Shown here: piece by piece, positions 43,850 through 52,620 of the stretch
Position numbering within the stretch: position 1 is the stretch's first letter
Layout of the letters: every line of letters starts with the position of its first letter
Assembly (NCBI GenBank): GCA_027019165.1
Contig: JALUXC010000010.1
Span: forward strand, 1 to 64,000
Direction of reading: 5' to 3'
Source: Pseudophaeobacter sp.
Lineage (GTDB): Bacteria; Pseudomonadota; Alphaproteobacteria; Rhodobacterales; Rhodobacteraceae
DNA: 64,000 bases
The notes under the pieces: model-generated
Seen by the model: only the letters and a program-made list of their open reading frames with translations
Database searches by the model: none
Told to the model about the DNA's origin: nothing
Position numbers and translations under genes: made by a program

Positions 43850-45181
43850 ATGCATGAGTGGCTGAAGATGACGGCGGCAGAGCTGGGACGTGGGATCGGC
43901 GCGGGAGAGATCGACCCGATCGACCTGACAGGCTGCTATCTGGATGCCATTGATGCCCATCCGCTGCGGGACCGGATCTACACCGAAGTCACTCATGATC
44001 GCGCCCTGGCCGAAGCCGAAGCTGCCTCGCAGCGGGCCAAGCTGGATCTGCGGCGCTCTCCTTTGGACGGGGTGCCGATCAGTTGGAAGGATCTGTTCGA
44101 CAGCGCCGGAACCACGACCGAGGCCGGATCGGACCTGCTAAAGGGCCGGGTGCCGGACCGCGATGCGCGGGTTCTGGACAACGCCACCTCTATGGGTGCG
44201 GTCTGCCTCGGCAAGACCCATATGAGCGAGCTGGCTTTTTCCGGTCTTGGCCTCAACCCCGTCAAGGCGACTCCACCTTGCGTGAATGACGAAGGGGCGG
44301 TGCCGGGGGGGTCGTCTTCTGGGGCGGCGGCGTCGGTGGCTTTTGGGCTGGCCACTTGTGGCATAGGATCGGACACCGGCGGCTCGGTGCGGATCCCTTC
44401 GGCCTGGAACAATCTTGTGGGGCTCAAGACCACCTCGGGGCGGATCAGCCTTGAGGGCGTCGTGCCGCTGTGCCTCAAATTCGACACCGTCGGCCCGCTG
44501 GCCCGCTCGGTCGAGGATGCGGGGCTGATGCTGGGCCTTTTGGAGGGCACCAAGGGGCCAGACCTGCGCAATCCGCCTTCGCTGAAAGGTCGCCGCTTTG
44601 CCGATCTGCGCACCATCGCGCGCGACGATCTGGAGCCGGAGGTTGCCGCCGCCCATGTCGAGACCCTGGGCAAGCTCAAAGCGGCAGGCGCCGAAATCGT
44701 GCCGCTGGAGGTGCCGCAGCTGGAAGAGGCGATGGGCCTCAGCGCGATCCTCTACACAACCGAAGCCTATGGTCTGTGGAAAGACGTGATCGAGGCCAGC
44801 CCGGACGTCATGTTTGCGGAAATTCTGGAACGCTTCCGCGCGGGCGCCGAGTTCAGCGGGGCCGACTACGTGGCCGCCTGGGCCAAGCTGGAACAGTGCC
44901 GCATGGTCTGGGATCAGGCGGTGTCCGGCTTTGACGGAGTGCTGACGCCGACCTGTCCGATCCTGCCCCCGAACATGGAGCGGCTTGAGCAGGATCGCGA
45001 CTACTATGTCAAAGCGAACCTTCTGACCCTGCGCAACACCCGGATCGGTAACCTCATGGGTCTGTGCGCCTTGACCCTGCCCGTGGGCAAGGCCTCTTGC
45101 GGGTTGCAGATCCTGGGCCATCCCGACTGCGAAGAGGCCCTTTTGCGGATCGGCGCAAGCGTCGAAGCCGCCCTGTCCTGA
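43850..45181 (+). CDS. Amidase signature family enzyme
   Basis: 443 residues from the ATG at 43850 after GGGAG. The Ser-cisSer-Lys triad is intact: Lys80 in ISWKDLFD, GGSSSGAAAS (153-161), and the nucleophile Ser179 in GSDTGGSVRIPS. It is not GatA of the tRNA amidotransferase as far as can be judged: there is no gatB or gatC nearby and the length is shorter. Substrate unknown. Upstream frame extensions overlap the divergent gene and are not believed. Confidence 0.9.
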   Translation: MHEWLKMTAAELGRGIGAGEIDPIDLTGCYLDAIDAHPLRDRIYTEVTHDRALAEAEAASQRAKLDLRRSPLDGVPISWKDLFDSAGTTTEAGSDLLKGRVPDRDARVLDNATSMGAVCLGKTHMSELAFSGLGLNPVKATPPCVNDEGAVPGGSSSGAAASVAFGLATCGIGSDTGGSVRIPSAWNNLVGLKTTSGRISLEGVVPLCLKFDTVGPLARSVEDAGLMLGLLEGTKGPDLRNPPSLKGRRFADLRTIARDDLEPEVAAAHVETLGKLKAAGAEIVPLEVPQLEEAMGLSAILYTTEAYGLWKDVIEASPDVMFAEILERFRAGAEFSGADYVAAWAKLEQCRMVWDQAVSGFDGVLTPTCPILPPNMERLEQDRDYYVKANLLTLRNTRIGNLMGLCALTLPVGKASCGLQILGHPDCEEALLRIGASVEAALS

Positions 45182-45335
45182 CCGTATTTCTGCTAGTCTT
45201 GCGCGGCTTTTGCGGACGTTGTCCTGAAAGCCACAAATTCACCGCACGGCCTCCATGCGACTGGACGGATGGGGCCTTGCTATGTACCTTATTTACAAAC
45301 GGGGCGCTAATGATCCCGAACCTGAGGCATATGCG

Positions 45336-46517
45336 ATGAACTTCCCTGAGCGGTTTTCGAACCTGCCAGCCTATGCGTTTCCGCGTTTGCGGGCGCTGTT
45401 GGACCACCACACCCCCGGCGGGGATGTGGTGCATATGACCATTGGCGAGCCGAAACATGCCTTTCCCGCCTGGGTCACGGATGTCATCGCAGAGAATGCC
45501 GCTGGGTTTAACAACTACCCCCCCAATGACGGTTCTGATGCCTTGCGCGGTGCCATGTGCGACTGGATCGCGCGCCGCTATGGGGTGAGCATGGAGCCGG
45601 ACAGCCACGTTATGGCGCTGAATGGCACGCGCGAGGGGCTCTATAATGCGGCCATGGCGCTGTGCCCCGAGAGCAAGATCGGCAAGCGCCCGGTGGTGCT
45701 GATCCCGAACCCGTTTTATCAGGTCTATATGGTGGCCACGATTTCGGTCGGAGCGGAGCCGGTCTTTGTGCCTGCAACCTCGGCTACCGGTCATCTGCCC
45801 GACTATGCAAGCCTGCCCGAAGAGGTGCTGAACCGCACCGCCGTGGCCTATATCTGCTCACCGGCGAACCCGCAGGGGGCCGTTGCCTCACGCGAGTACT
45901 GGGCGGATCTTATCCGGCTGGCCGAGAAATACGACTTCCGCATCTTCGCCGATGAGTGCTACTCCGAGATCTACCGCGAGACCGCGCCTGTCGGTGCGCT
46001 TACCGTGGCGCAGGAGTTGGGCGCCGATCCTGAGCGCGTGGTGTTGTTCAACTCGCTATCGAAACGCTCGAACCTTCCTGGGCTGCGCGCCGGGCTGATC
46101 GCGGGCGGCCTCGAAAGCATCAAGCGCATCAAGCAGCTGCGCGCCTATAGCGGTGCGCCCATACCAGGCCCTTTGCAGGCAGCAGCGGCCAAGGTCTGGG
46201 CGGATGAGGCGCACGTGGAGGAAAACCGCGCGCTTTATCAGGAAAAGTACCGCATCGCGGATGAGGTGCTGGGCGGCCTCAACGGCTACATGGCGCCCGA
46301 GGCCGGGTTCTTCCTGTGGCTCCCCATCGAGGATGGTGAGGCCGCGGCGCTGAAGCTCTGGACCGAGACGGGCGTGCGCGTTCTTCCGGGCGCTTATCTG
46401 GCGCAGGGCGAAGGGCATGATAACCCGGGCAAAGGCTACATCCGGGCGGCCCTTGTCGCCCCGGCAGAAACAACACGGGCGGCGCTCAGCACTTTGCGCG
46501 CCTGCCTTTACGAATAA
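45336..46517 (+). CDS. Class I/II aminotransferase, DapC-like
   Basis: 393 residues from the ATG at 45336 with GAGG upstream. PLP-enzyme features include VHMTIGEPKHAFP, GFNNYPPNDG, LNGTREGLYNA, PNPFYQVY, SPANPQGAVA and the catalytic Lys in FNSLSKRSNLPGLRAG. The sequence matches the alphaproteobacterial enzymes annotated as N-succinyldiaminopimelate aminotransferase, which serve lysine and peptidoglycan synthesis; substrate specificity remains inferred. It is 113 bp upstream of ftsK. Confidence 0.88.
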   Translation: MNFPERFSNLPAYAFPRLRALLDHHTPGGDVVHMTIGEPKHAFPAWVTDVIAENAAGFNNYPPNDGSDALRGAMCDWIARRYGVSMEPDSHVMALNGTREGLYNAAMALCPESKIGKRPVVLIPNPFYQVYMVATISVGAEPVFVPATSATGHLPDYASLPEEVLNRTAVAYICSPANPQGAVASREYWADLIRLAEKYDFRIFADECYSEIYRETAPVGALTVAQELGADPERVVLFNSLSKRSNLPGLRAGLIAGGLESIKRIKQLRAYSGAPIPGPLQAAAAKVWADEAHVEENRALYQEKYRIADEVLGGLNGYMAPEAGFFLWLPIEDGEAAALKLWTETGVRVLPGAYLAQGEGHDNPGKGYIRAALVAPAETTRAALSTLRACLYE

Positions 46518-46630
46518 GGACTGCGGCTTGCCCTTGGCAGGGGGCGGGCGGCCAAGATCAATAGACCAATGCAGGCGAAGATCCGGCGGGACAGCTGGAC
46601 GGCCCGCGACAAAATGGAACCGAGGTAGGC

Positions 46631-49543
46631 ATGGCATTTCAAACTCGCAGCCGCGATCCGTTGCTCGACAGTAACATGCAGGCAGCCATTGAAAAACGCG
46701 GTAAGGAACTGATCGGCATTGCCCTTTTGGGGCTTGGTCTGGTGGCGGCCGCGATCATCGGCTCTTACACCCCGGATGATCCAAACTGGATGGTCTCCAC
46801 CGATGCGCCCGTTCAGAACTGGATGGGTCGGATGGGGGCTTCAATCGCAGCGCCATTGTTCATGATTGTGGGCTGGGGCGGTGTTGCCTTTGCCGTGACG
46901 CTATTGGCCTGGGGGGTGAGGTTCCTGCTGCATCGTGGCTCTGAACGGGCGATTGCGCGGGTTGTCTTTGCACCGGTTCTGGTGGCTCTGGCGTCGGTCT
47001 ATGCCGCAACGCTGGTACCAAACGCAGAGTGGCTGTCGACCCACAGTTTCGGCCTTGGCGGCCTTTTTGGCGACACGGTCATGGGCGCCTTGCTGACGCT
47101 GGCTCCGATCAGCTCACATTTTGCTGTGAAACTGATGTCCCTTCTGATGGCGCTGGGCATGGTGGCGCTTGGCATCTTTGTCTGCGGTTTCTCGCGGGGT
47201 GAGTTGATGCGTGCCGCGCGTTTCCTGCTGGTGGGTGTGGTCATGGTCTACGGCGCGCTGGCCAGCCTTTTGGGCCGCGGCGCATCAGGCAGTCTTCAGG
47301 CGGCCAAGGCCTATCGCGAAAAACGCGCTGCCCGCGCCGAAGCCGCTGCCGCCCAGAGCGCGGCAATCGCCGAGGCCCAGGCCGAACCGCAGATGTTCGA
47401 GACCTATGCGGATGAGCCTGCACCTGCTCCGGTCCCTGAAAAGACCGGGCTCCTGTCACGGGTGCCAAACCTCATCCGCCGCGCTGATCCAGATCTGGCG
47501 AATGCCCCGATGCCGCAGCCGGAACTGGTTGAACAGGAACCATCCATCCTGGACGAAGACCTGCCGGGCGATGATCGCATTTCCCAAAAGATCGCCAATG
47601 CAATCCGCGTGCGCCGCGCCGCGGGCAAGGTGACAGAACCCGATCCCAACCTGCCCTTGACCAAGGGCCGCGGTCGTCGGCCTGAACCACTGGTGTTCAA
47701 AGCCGATCCGGCGCCGCAGGCCGACCTGCCACCGGAGCCGCCGCTGACGGGGGCAACCGCTGGTTTCTCACCTGAGGTCTCGTTCGAAGAGGGCCTTGCT
47801 CAGGTGTCATCGGCGCCGTTGGCGGCTGCGCCTGAAACGACCGCGCCCACACTGCCGCCCGCGCCTGCGGCATCACGGGTTGCTGACCCGGCTGGAGCGA
47901 TCGACATCCCCGTGGCTGAACCGCGCAAGGTCGTGGTCGAAAAACCTCAGCGTCGTGTGCCGGAACCTTCAACCCGTGCCAAGGCCGAAGCGCAGCCCAG
48001 CCTCGCCTTTGAAGAGGCTGATCAAGATGCCTTCGAGCTGCCGCCGCTGTCGCTTCTGTCCAATCCGGCCGCGATTGAGCGCCATCACCTGAGCGACGAA
48101 GCGCTGGAAGAAAACGCGCGGATGCTGGAATCGGTGCTCGATGATTATGGCGTCAAGGGTGAGATCGTTTCGGTTCGCCCCGGTCCCGTCGTCACCATGT
48201 ACGAGCTGGAGCCGGCGCCGGGTCTCAAGGCGAGCCGGGTTATCGGTCTGGCCGATGATATCGCGCGCTCCATGTCGGCCCTGTCGGCGCGGGTTTCCAC
48301 CGTGCCGGGGCGCTCGGTCATCGGGATCGAGCTCCCGAATGACAAGCGCGAGATGGTCAGCTTTCGCGAGATCCTGTCGAGCCGTGACTATGGCGATGGC
48401 ACTCAGAACCTGCCGCTGGCTCTGGGCAAGGACATTGGCGGTGATGCGGTTGTCGCCGATCTGTCCAAGATGCCTCACCTGCTGATCGCGGGCACCACCG
48501 GCTCTGGTAAGTCTGTTGCGATCAACACCATGATCCTGTCGCTGCTCTATAAGCTGTCCCCGGATGAATGCCGCCTGATCATGATCGACCCCAAGATGCT
48601 GGAGCTATCGGTTTATGATGGCATCCCGCACCTTCTGTCGCCGGTTGTGACCGACCCGAAGAAGGCGGTCGTCGCCCTGAAATGGGTCGTGGGCGAGATG
48701 GAAGACCGCTATCGCAAGATGTCCAAGATGGGCGTGCGCAACATCGCCGGCTACAATGGCCGCGTGAAAGAAGCGCTCTCCAAGGGCGAGATGTTCTCGC
48801 GCACGGTGCAGACCGGCTTTGACGATGACACCGGCGAGCCGGTGTTCGAGACGGAAGAGTTCGCACCCGAGGCCCTGCCATACATCGTCGTCATCGTCGA
48901 TGAGATGGCCGACCTGATGATGGTCGCGGGGAAAGAGATCGAGGCCTGCATCCAGCGTCTGGCGCAGATGGCGCGGGCGTCGGGCATTCACCTGATCATG
49001 GCCACGCAGCGCCCCTCGGTCGATGTGATCACCGGCACCATCAAAGCGAACTTCCCCACCCGGATTTCCTTCCAGGTGACCGGCAAGATCGACAGCCGCA
49101 CCATCCTGGGGGAGATGGGCGCCGAACAGCTCTTGGGTATGGGCGACATGCTCTATATGGCGGGCGGCGCCAAGATCACCCGCTGCCATGGTCCCTTTGT
49201 CTCGGACGAAGAGGTCGAAGAAGTCGTCACGCACCTCAAGCAGTTCGGCCCGCCCGCCTATGTGGGCACGGTTCTGGACGGACCGGATGATGAAAAGGCT
49301 GACGATATCGATGCGGTTCTGGGTCTTTCGACCGGTGGCAATACCACGGGTGAGGATGCGCTTTATGACTCTGCCGTGCAGATCGTCATCAAGGACCGCA
49401 AGTGCTCCACCTCCTATATTCAGCGCAAGCTGGCAATCGGCTATAACAAGGCCGCCCGGCTGGTGGAGCAGATGGAGGAAGAGGGCCTCGTCTCGCCGGC
49501 GAACCACGTGGGCAAGCGCGAGATCCTTGTTCCTGAACAATAA
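46631..49543 (+). CDS. ftsK: DNA translocase FtsK
   Basis: 970 residues, full length. Four membrane segments occupy about residues 27-190, followed by a Pro/Ala-rich linker to about 480. The motor has Walker [14 protein letters not shown] near residue 620, the Walker-B-like [12 protein letters not shown] near 750 and [18 protein letters not shown]. The winged-helix gamma domain, which reads KOPS sites, is at the C-terminus. FtsK links division to chromosome-dimer resolution at the septum. lolA follows 97 bp later. Confidence 0.97.
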   Translation: MAFQTRSRDPLLDSNMQAAIEKRGKELIGIALLGLGLVAAAIIGSYTPDDPNWMVSTDAPVQNWMGRMGASIAAPLFMIVGWGGVAFAVTLLAWGVRFLLHRGSERAIARVVFAPVLVALASVYAATLVPNAEWLSTHSFGLGGLFGDTVMGALLTLAPISSHFAVKLMSLLMALGMVALGIFVCGFSRGELMRAARFLLVGVVMVYGALASLLGRGASGSLQAAKAYREKRAARAEAAAAQSAAIAEAQAEPQMFETYADEPAPAPVPEKTGLLSRVPNLIRRADPDLANAPMPQPELVEQEPSILDEDLPGDDRISQKIANAIRVRRAAGKVTEPDPNLPLTKGRGRRPEPLVFKADPAPQADLPPEPPLTGATAGFSPEVSFEEGLAQVSSAPLAAAPETTAPTLPPAPAASRVADPAGAIDIPVAEPRKVVVEKPQRRVPEPSTRAKAEAQPSLAFEEADQDAFELPPLSLLSNPAAIERHHLSDEALEENARMLESVLDDYGVKGEIVSVRPGPVVTMYELEPAPGLKASRVIGLADDIARSMSALSARVSTVPGRSVIGIELPNDKREMVSFREILSSRDYGDGTQNLPLALGKDIGGDAVVADLSKMPHLLIAGTTGSGKSVAINTMILSLLYKLSPDECRLIMIDPKMLELSVYDGIPHLLSPVVTDPKKAVVALKWVVGEMEDRYRKMSKMGVRNIAGYNGRVKEALSKGEMFSRTVQTGFDDDTGEPVFETEEFAPEALPYIVVIVDEMADLMMVAGKEIEACIQRLAQMARASGIHLIMATQRPSVDVITGTIKANFPTRISFQVTGKIDSRTILGEMGAEQLLGMGDMLYMAGGAKITRCHGPFVSDEEVEEVVTHLKQFGPPAYVGTVLDGPDDEKADDIDAVLGLSTGGNTTGEDALYDSAVQIVIKDRKCSTSYIQRKLAIGYNKAARLVEQMEEEGLVSPANHVGKREILVPEQ

Positions 49544-49583
49544 AGACCGCACGAACGCCTTTTCGGCGGATCGATGCGCAAGG

Positions 49584-49609
49584 CCGCCCTTTGATGGGGC
49601 GGTCTCTTC
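49584..49609 (+). terminator. Possible weak terminator after ftsK
   Basis: CCGCCC/GGGCGG with a 7-base loop, followed by a T-rich stretch (TCTCTTCCTTTT). The T run is broken, so partial termination or read-through into lolA is likely. Confidence 0.45.
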
Positions 49610-49640
49610 CTTTTGGTGCCGCAGAGTTTATCTAGACCTC

Positions 49641-50231
49641 ATGAAACAGATCCTATTTGCCATCGCGTTTGTCTTTTTGTCCCCAGCGGCCTTTGCTGCG
49701 GAAAAGCTGAGCCTTGATCAGCTTTCGGCTTACTTGAACGGGCTGACCACGGCTGAGACTACGTTCACTCAGATCAATGATGATGGCAGCCTGTCCACAG
49801 GTAAGCTCTACATTCACCGCCCTGGCCGGATGCGGTTTGAATATGACGGGGACAATGGGGCGACTGTGGTTGCGGGATCCGGCTCGGTGGTGATCCACGA
49901 TCCCAAGTCGAACCAGCCGCCAGAGACCTATCCGCTGAAACGCACACCTTTGTCCATTATCCTGGCCAAACGCGTGGATCTTGCGCAGGCAGGCATGGTG
50001 GTTGGGCATCAGTTTGATGGGACCTCGACGATCCTGCAGGCGCAGGATCCTGAAAACCCAGAGCAAGGCGGGCTTGAACTGATATTCACAGATGATCCGG
50101 TGGAGCTGCGCAAATGGGTTGTCTATGACAGCGCCGGGGGTAAGACGACTGTGATCCTTGGAGCGCTTGAAACTGGCGGGAAACTGTCGTCCTTCCTGTT
50201 TAACACCGGGGCAGGCAGCAAATCCCGTTAG
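49641..50231 (+). CDS. lolA: Outer-membrane lipoprotein carrier protein LolA
   Basis: 196 residues from the ATG at 49641; the frame runs upstream inside ftsK but that part is a shadow. The signal peptide is MKQILFAIAFVFLSPAAFA. The mature part has TTFTQINDDGSLSTGKLYIHRPGRMRFEYD, the conserved open-barrel sequence of LolA-like proteins, and ends with a lipid-binding strand pattern. LolA ferries lipoproteins such as LptE from LolCDE to the outer membrane. The LolA/ftsK neighbourhood is widely conserved. Confidence 0.92.
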   Translation: MKQILFAIAFVFLSPAAFAAEKLSLDQLSAYLNGLTTAETTFTQINDDGSLSTGKLYIHRPGRMRFEYDGDNGATVVAGSGSVVIHDPKSNQPPETYPLKRTPLSIILAKRVDLAQAGMVVGHQFDGTSTILQAQDPENPEQGGLELIFTDDPVELRKWVVYDSAGGKTTVILGALETGGKLSSFLFNTGAGSKSR

Positions 50232-50282
50232 GTGCTATTGGGGTTACCTTGCCCTGCAAAAATGGGGTTCCATCCTAAGCGA

Positions 50283-50371
50283 AAGGCTCCCGCCCCCGCA
50301 GGTGCCTGGGCTTTGCCCAAGCCCCTTTGTGCGGCGTTGGGCCCGGCGCCACGCCTCTGGCGTGGCGTGCA
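50283..50371 (+). repeat. Dispersed structured repeat, copy 5a
   Basis: Downstream of lolA. AGGCTCCCGCC box, hairpin TGGGC/GCCCA (50327-50339), GTTGGGCCCGG core and terminal hairpin CGCCACGCC/GGCGTGGCG (50347-50367). Confidence 0.88.
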
Positions 50372-50415
50372 CAGTCACAGCCGATTTCATAGACTCACTG
50401 GGTACGGTGCGCCAA

Positions 50416-50494
50416 CTGCACCGCCGTCAGGCGGTGCTGGGCCCAACGGGCGAAGGGTCTTCGCAGAAGAACCTGAGAGCGGCGGGAGCGCTGC
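50416..50494 (-). repeat. Dispersed structured repeat, copy 5b, inverted
   Basis: Inverted copy 44 bp past copy 5a. Read leftward: GCGCTCCCGCC box (50482-50492), hairpin GCGAAG/CTTCGC (50450-50464), GTTGGGCCCAG core, and terminal hairpin GCACCGCC/GGCGGTGC (50418-50437). The end of the SLT gene is 38 bp further on. Confidence 0.85.
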
Positions 50495-50531
50495 CTTGGA
50501 TCTTTGGTGCGCGCCTCGCCCTGAATTGCGT

Positions 50532-51119
50532 TCAGCGGAATTTGCGACAGGCGGCGAGTTGGGCTTGATACATCAGTGAGCGGTCCTCAACCTTGTCCGC
50601 CACGCGGATCAGCCAGGATTTGCTGCGATAGGTGCCGCGGGCATAACCGGTGTGACCTTCGTGATATGCGAGATACTGATTGCGTGCGTCATAAAGCGGT
50701 ATGCCGTTTTTCTCTCGGGTTCGGTTCATGTACCAGCCCATGAAATCCGATGCGTCCCGAATGCGGTCACGCTTTGCGCGGCGCTTGCCCGTGGCGCGGC
50801 GATAGTCGTCCCAAGTGCCATCCAGAGCCTGACTATAGCCGTAGGCACTGGACTGGCGGCCCATTGGGATGACACCAAGAAGATAGCGATGCGGGGTGCG
50901 CGCATCGCCATCAAACCGGCTTTCGTGATAGATCGTGGCCATCTGAACGTGCACCGGCACGCCCCAGCGGCGCTCGGTCGCGCGGAAAGCCTTCAGATAT
51001 TCCGGCCGCTGCTTGATAATGCTGCAGGCATTATCAAGATTGCGCGGCGGAGAATTGTACCCACCTCCACAGGAGGCAACTGCCAACAGGAGGATCAGGG
51101 CGACGATGATTCTGCTCAT
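50532..51119 (-). CDS. SLT-type lytic transglycosylase lipoprotein
   Basis: 195 residues. The lipoprotein signal has Cys17 (LLAVASCGGG). The catalytic Glu66 is in MATIYHESRFDG, and SSAYGYSQALDGTWDDYRRATG and YLAYHEGHTGYARG give the lysozyme-like fold of family-1 transglycosylases, which cut peptidoglycan with 1,6-anhydro ends. It is small and lacks LysM or superhelical domains. It is probably anchored to the outer membrane. Convergent with lolA across the paired repeats. Confidence 0.9.
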   Translation of the reverse strand: MSRIIVALILLLAVASCGGGYNSPPRNLDNACSIIKQRPEYLKAFRATERRWGVPVHVQMATIYHESRFDGDARTPHRYLLGVIPMGRQSSAYGYSQALDGTWDDYRRATGKRRAKRDRIRDASDFMGWYMNRTREKNGIPLYDARNQYLAYHEGHTGYARGTYRSKSWLIRVADKVEDRSLMYQAQLAACRKFR

Positions 51120-51173
51120 TGCCTCTGCCTTTTGTTTTTTCGGCAGTGTAGCGAATTCGCCCTGTGGAGGAAA

Positions 51174-52061
51174 TCACATTTCCAGAAGCAGGGACAGAAG
51201 GAGAGGCAAGGCTGCAACGGACATCAGGGTCGAAACGACCACCATGCCGGCTACCGCCTCGGCGTCGGCCTCGAACTTTTCGGCCAAAAGGTAGGAGGTG
51301 ACGGCAACGGGTGTCGCCAGTTGCAGAACCAATACGCCAAACGCCGTATAGTCCAGGCCAAAGGCCAGCCCCAGCCCCCAGCCGATAGCGGCACTGAGCG
51401 TCACCTTGATCAAAGACAGCATGATCGCAAGACCGGTCTTGCCCGGCGCCAGACGTGCAACGGCAACACCAAGGGTGATCAGCATCAAGGGGATTGCCAT
51501 CTGTCCGATCAGATCGAGCGCATTGGTCAAAAACTGTGGGGTGTGCCAGTCCCGCCAAAGGAACAGCGCCCCAAGCAGTGTCGCCCAGACCATCGGTTCG
51601 CGCAGCGCTTTGCTGCCACCGCCTTCACCGGCGACGATGTAGATTCCGAAGGTGAAGGACAGAACGGCCGAGACCGCCAGCATCGCCACCGCATAGCCAA
51701 GACCAGCGTCTCCAAAGGCAAAAAGGGAGAGCGGAATGCCGAGGTTTCCCGTGTTGCCGAAAATGAAAGGGGCAAGATAGCTGCGGCGTTCCAGATGCAT
51801 CAGCTTGACCAGTACTGCGCCTGCACAGGCCAATAGAGCGTGACCCGCAATCGCGGCCAGCACAAACCAGCCGATCTCGCTCTTGTTTAGCTCTGTCTTC
51901 ATCAGAGCGGTGAAGATCAGGCAGGGCACGGCAAGCGTCATCGCAAGCCTGGTAACAAATTGAATTCTGTACTCAAAACCAAGACGCACCCAAGCGAACC
52001 CAACCCCCGCCAAAAGGAAAACGGGCGCGACGATCTCAAGCACTGTCAGAGCAAGGTTCAC
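51174..52061 (-). CDS. AEC (auxin efflux carrier) family transporter
   Basis: 295 residues with about ten membrane segments. The split fold is visible: an N-terminal half (FLLAGVGFAWVRLGF...) and a C-terminal half (AIPLMLITLGVAVARLAP...), with GNTGNLGIPLSLFAFGD in the first half, a typical glycine/asparagine crossover of the family. Substrates of bacterial members include organic acids such as malate and malonate; this one is unassigned. It is divergent from hspQ, with 85 bp between starts. Confidence 0.92.
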   Translation of the reverse strand: MNLALTVLEIVAPVFLLAGVGFAWVRLGFEYRIQFVTRLAMTLAVPCLIFTALMKTELNKSEIGWFVLAAIAGHALLACAGAVLVKLMHLERRSYLAPFIFGNTGNLGIPLSLFAFGDAGLGYAVAMLAVSAVLSFTFGIYIVAGEGGGSKALREPMVWATLLGALFLWRDWHTPQFLTNALDLIGQMAIPLMLITLGVAVARLAPGKTGLAIMLSLIKVTLSAAIGWGLGLAFGLDYTAFGVLVLQLATPVAVTSYLLAEKFEADAEAVAGMVVVSTLMSVAALPLLLSLLLEM

Positions 52062-52146
52062 AGTCTGTTTCCTCGAAAATTTGCCTCAAGAGTTGGACAT
52101 CTGTCGCCCTTACGCGTTAGTAGTAAAGGACGGGGGCAGCAAGACC

Positions 52147-52473
52147 ATGTTGAGAACGCGCGCGAAATACAATCTGGGCCAGGTCGTCCGCCACCGGAAG
52201 CATCCCTTCCGTGGGGTGGTCTTTGACGTTGATCCGACTTTTGCCAATACCGAGGAATGGTATGAAGCCATTCCCAAAGACAGTCGGCCTGTCAAAGATC
52301 AGCCGTTTTATCACCTTCTGGCCGAGAACGAGCAAACCTATTACGTGGCATACGTGTCTGAGCAGAACCTCGTGGCCGACTATTCCGGGGAGCCCGTAAG
52401 CCACCCGGACGTGCCGGAAATGTTCGGTCAGTTTGACGGCGCGGCATATTCCTTGCAGTACCAGCTGAACTGA
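52147..52473 (+). CDS. hspQ: Heat shock protein HspQ
   Basis: 108 residues from the ATG at 52147; the longer upstream frame lacks support. The family pattern is MLRTRAKYNLGQVVRHRKHPFRGVVFDVDP, then PFYHLLAENEQTYYVAYVSEQNLV. HspQ is a small beta-barrel protein that acts as a specificity factor for Lon in enterobacteria and promotes DnaA degradation; here a role in Lon-dependent turnover is inferred. It ends next to dispersed repeat copy 6. Confidence 0.95.
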   Translation: MLRTRAKYNLGQVVRHRKHPFRGVVFDVDPTFANTEEWYEAIPKDSRPVKDQPFYHLLAENEQTYYVAYVSEQNLVADYSGEPVSHPDVPEMFGQFDGAAYSLQYQLN

Positions 52474-52508
52474 ACCAGTTTTTTTCGTGTGATGCGAAAG
52501 GTCGGTCG

Positions 52509-52597
52509 GCGCTCCCGCGCCTGCAGTAGGATCGGCTGCACCGATCCTATCTGGCAGCCTTGGGCCCGGCGCCGCACCTTGTGGTGCGGCGCGGTTT
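52509..52597 (+). repeat. Dispersed structured repeat, copy 6
   Basis: Between hspQ and the convergent gamma-glutamyltransferase gene. GCGCTCCCGCG box, hairpin AGGATCGG/CCGATCCT (52528-52548), CTTGGGCCCGG core and terminal hairpin CGCCGCACC/GGTGCGGCG (52570-52591). Confidence 0.88.
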
Positions 52598-52620
52598 CGC
52601 AAAACGGCAAGCCTGGACGC

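Noticed and set aside
49188-49640. Upstream extension of the lolA frame
   Set aside because: It lies inside ftsK; the ATG at 49641 gives a proper signal peptide.
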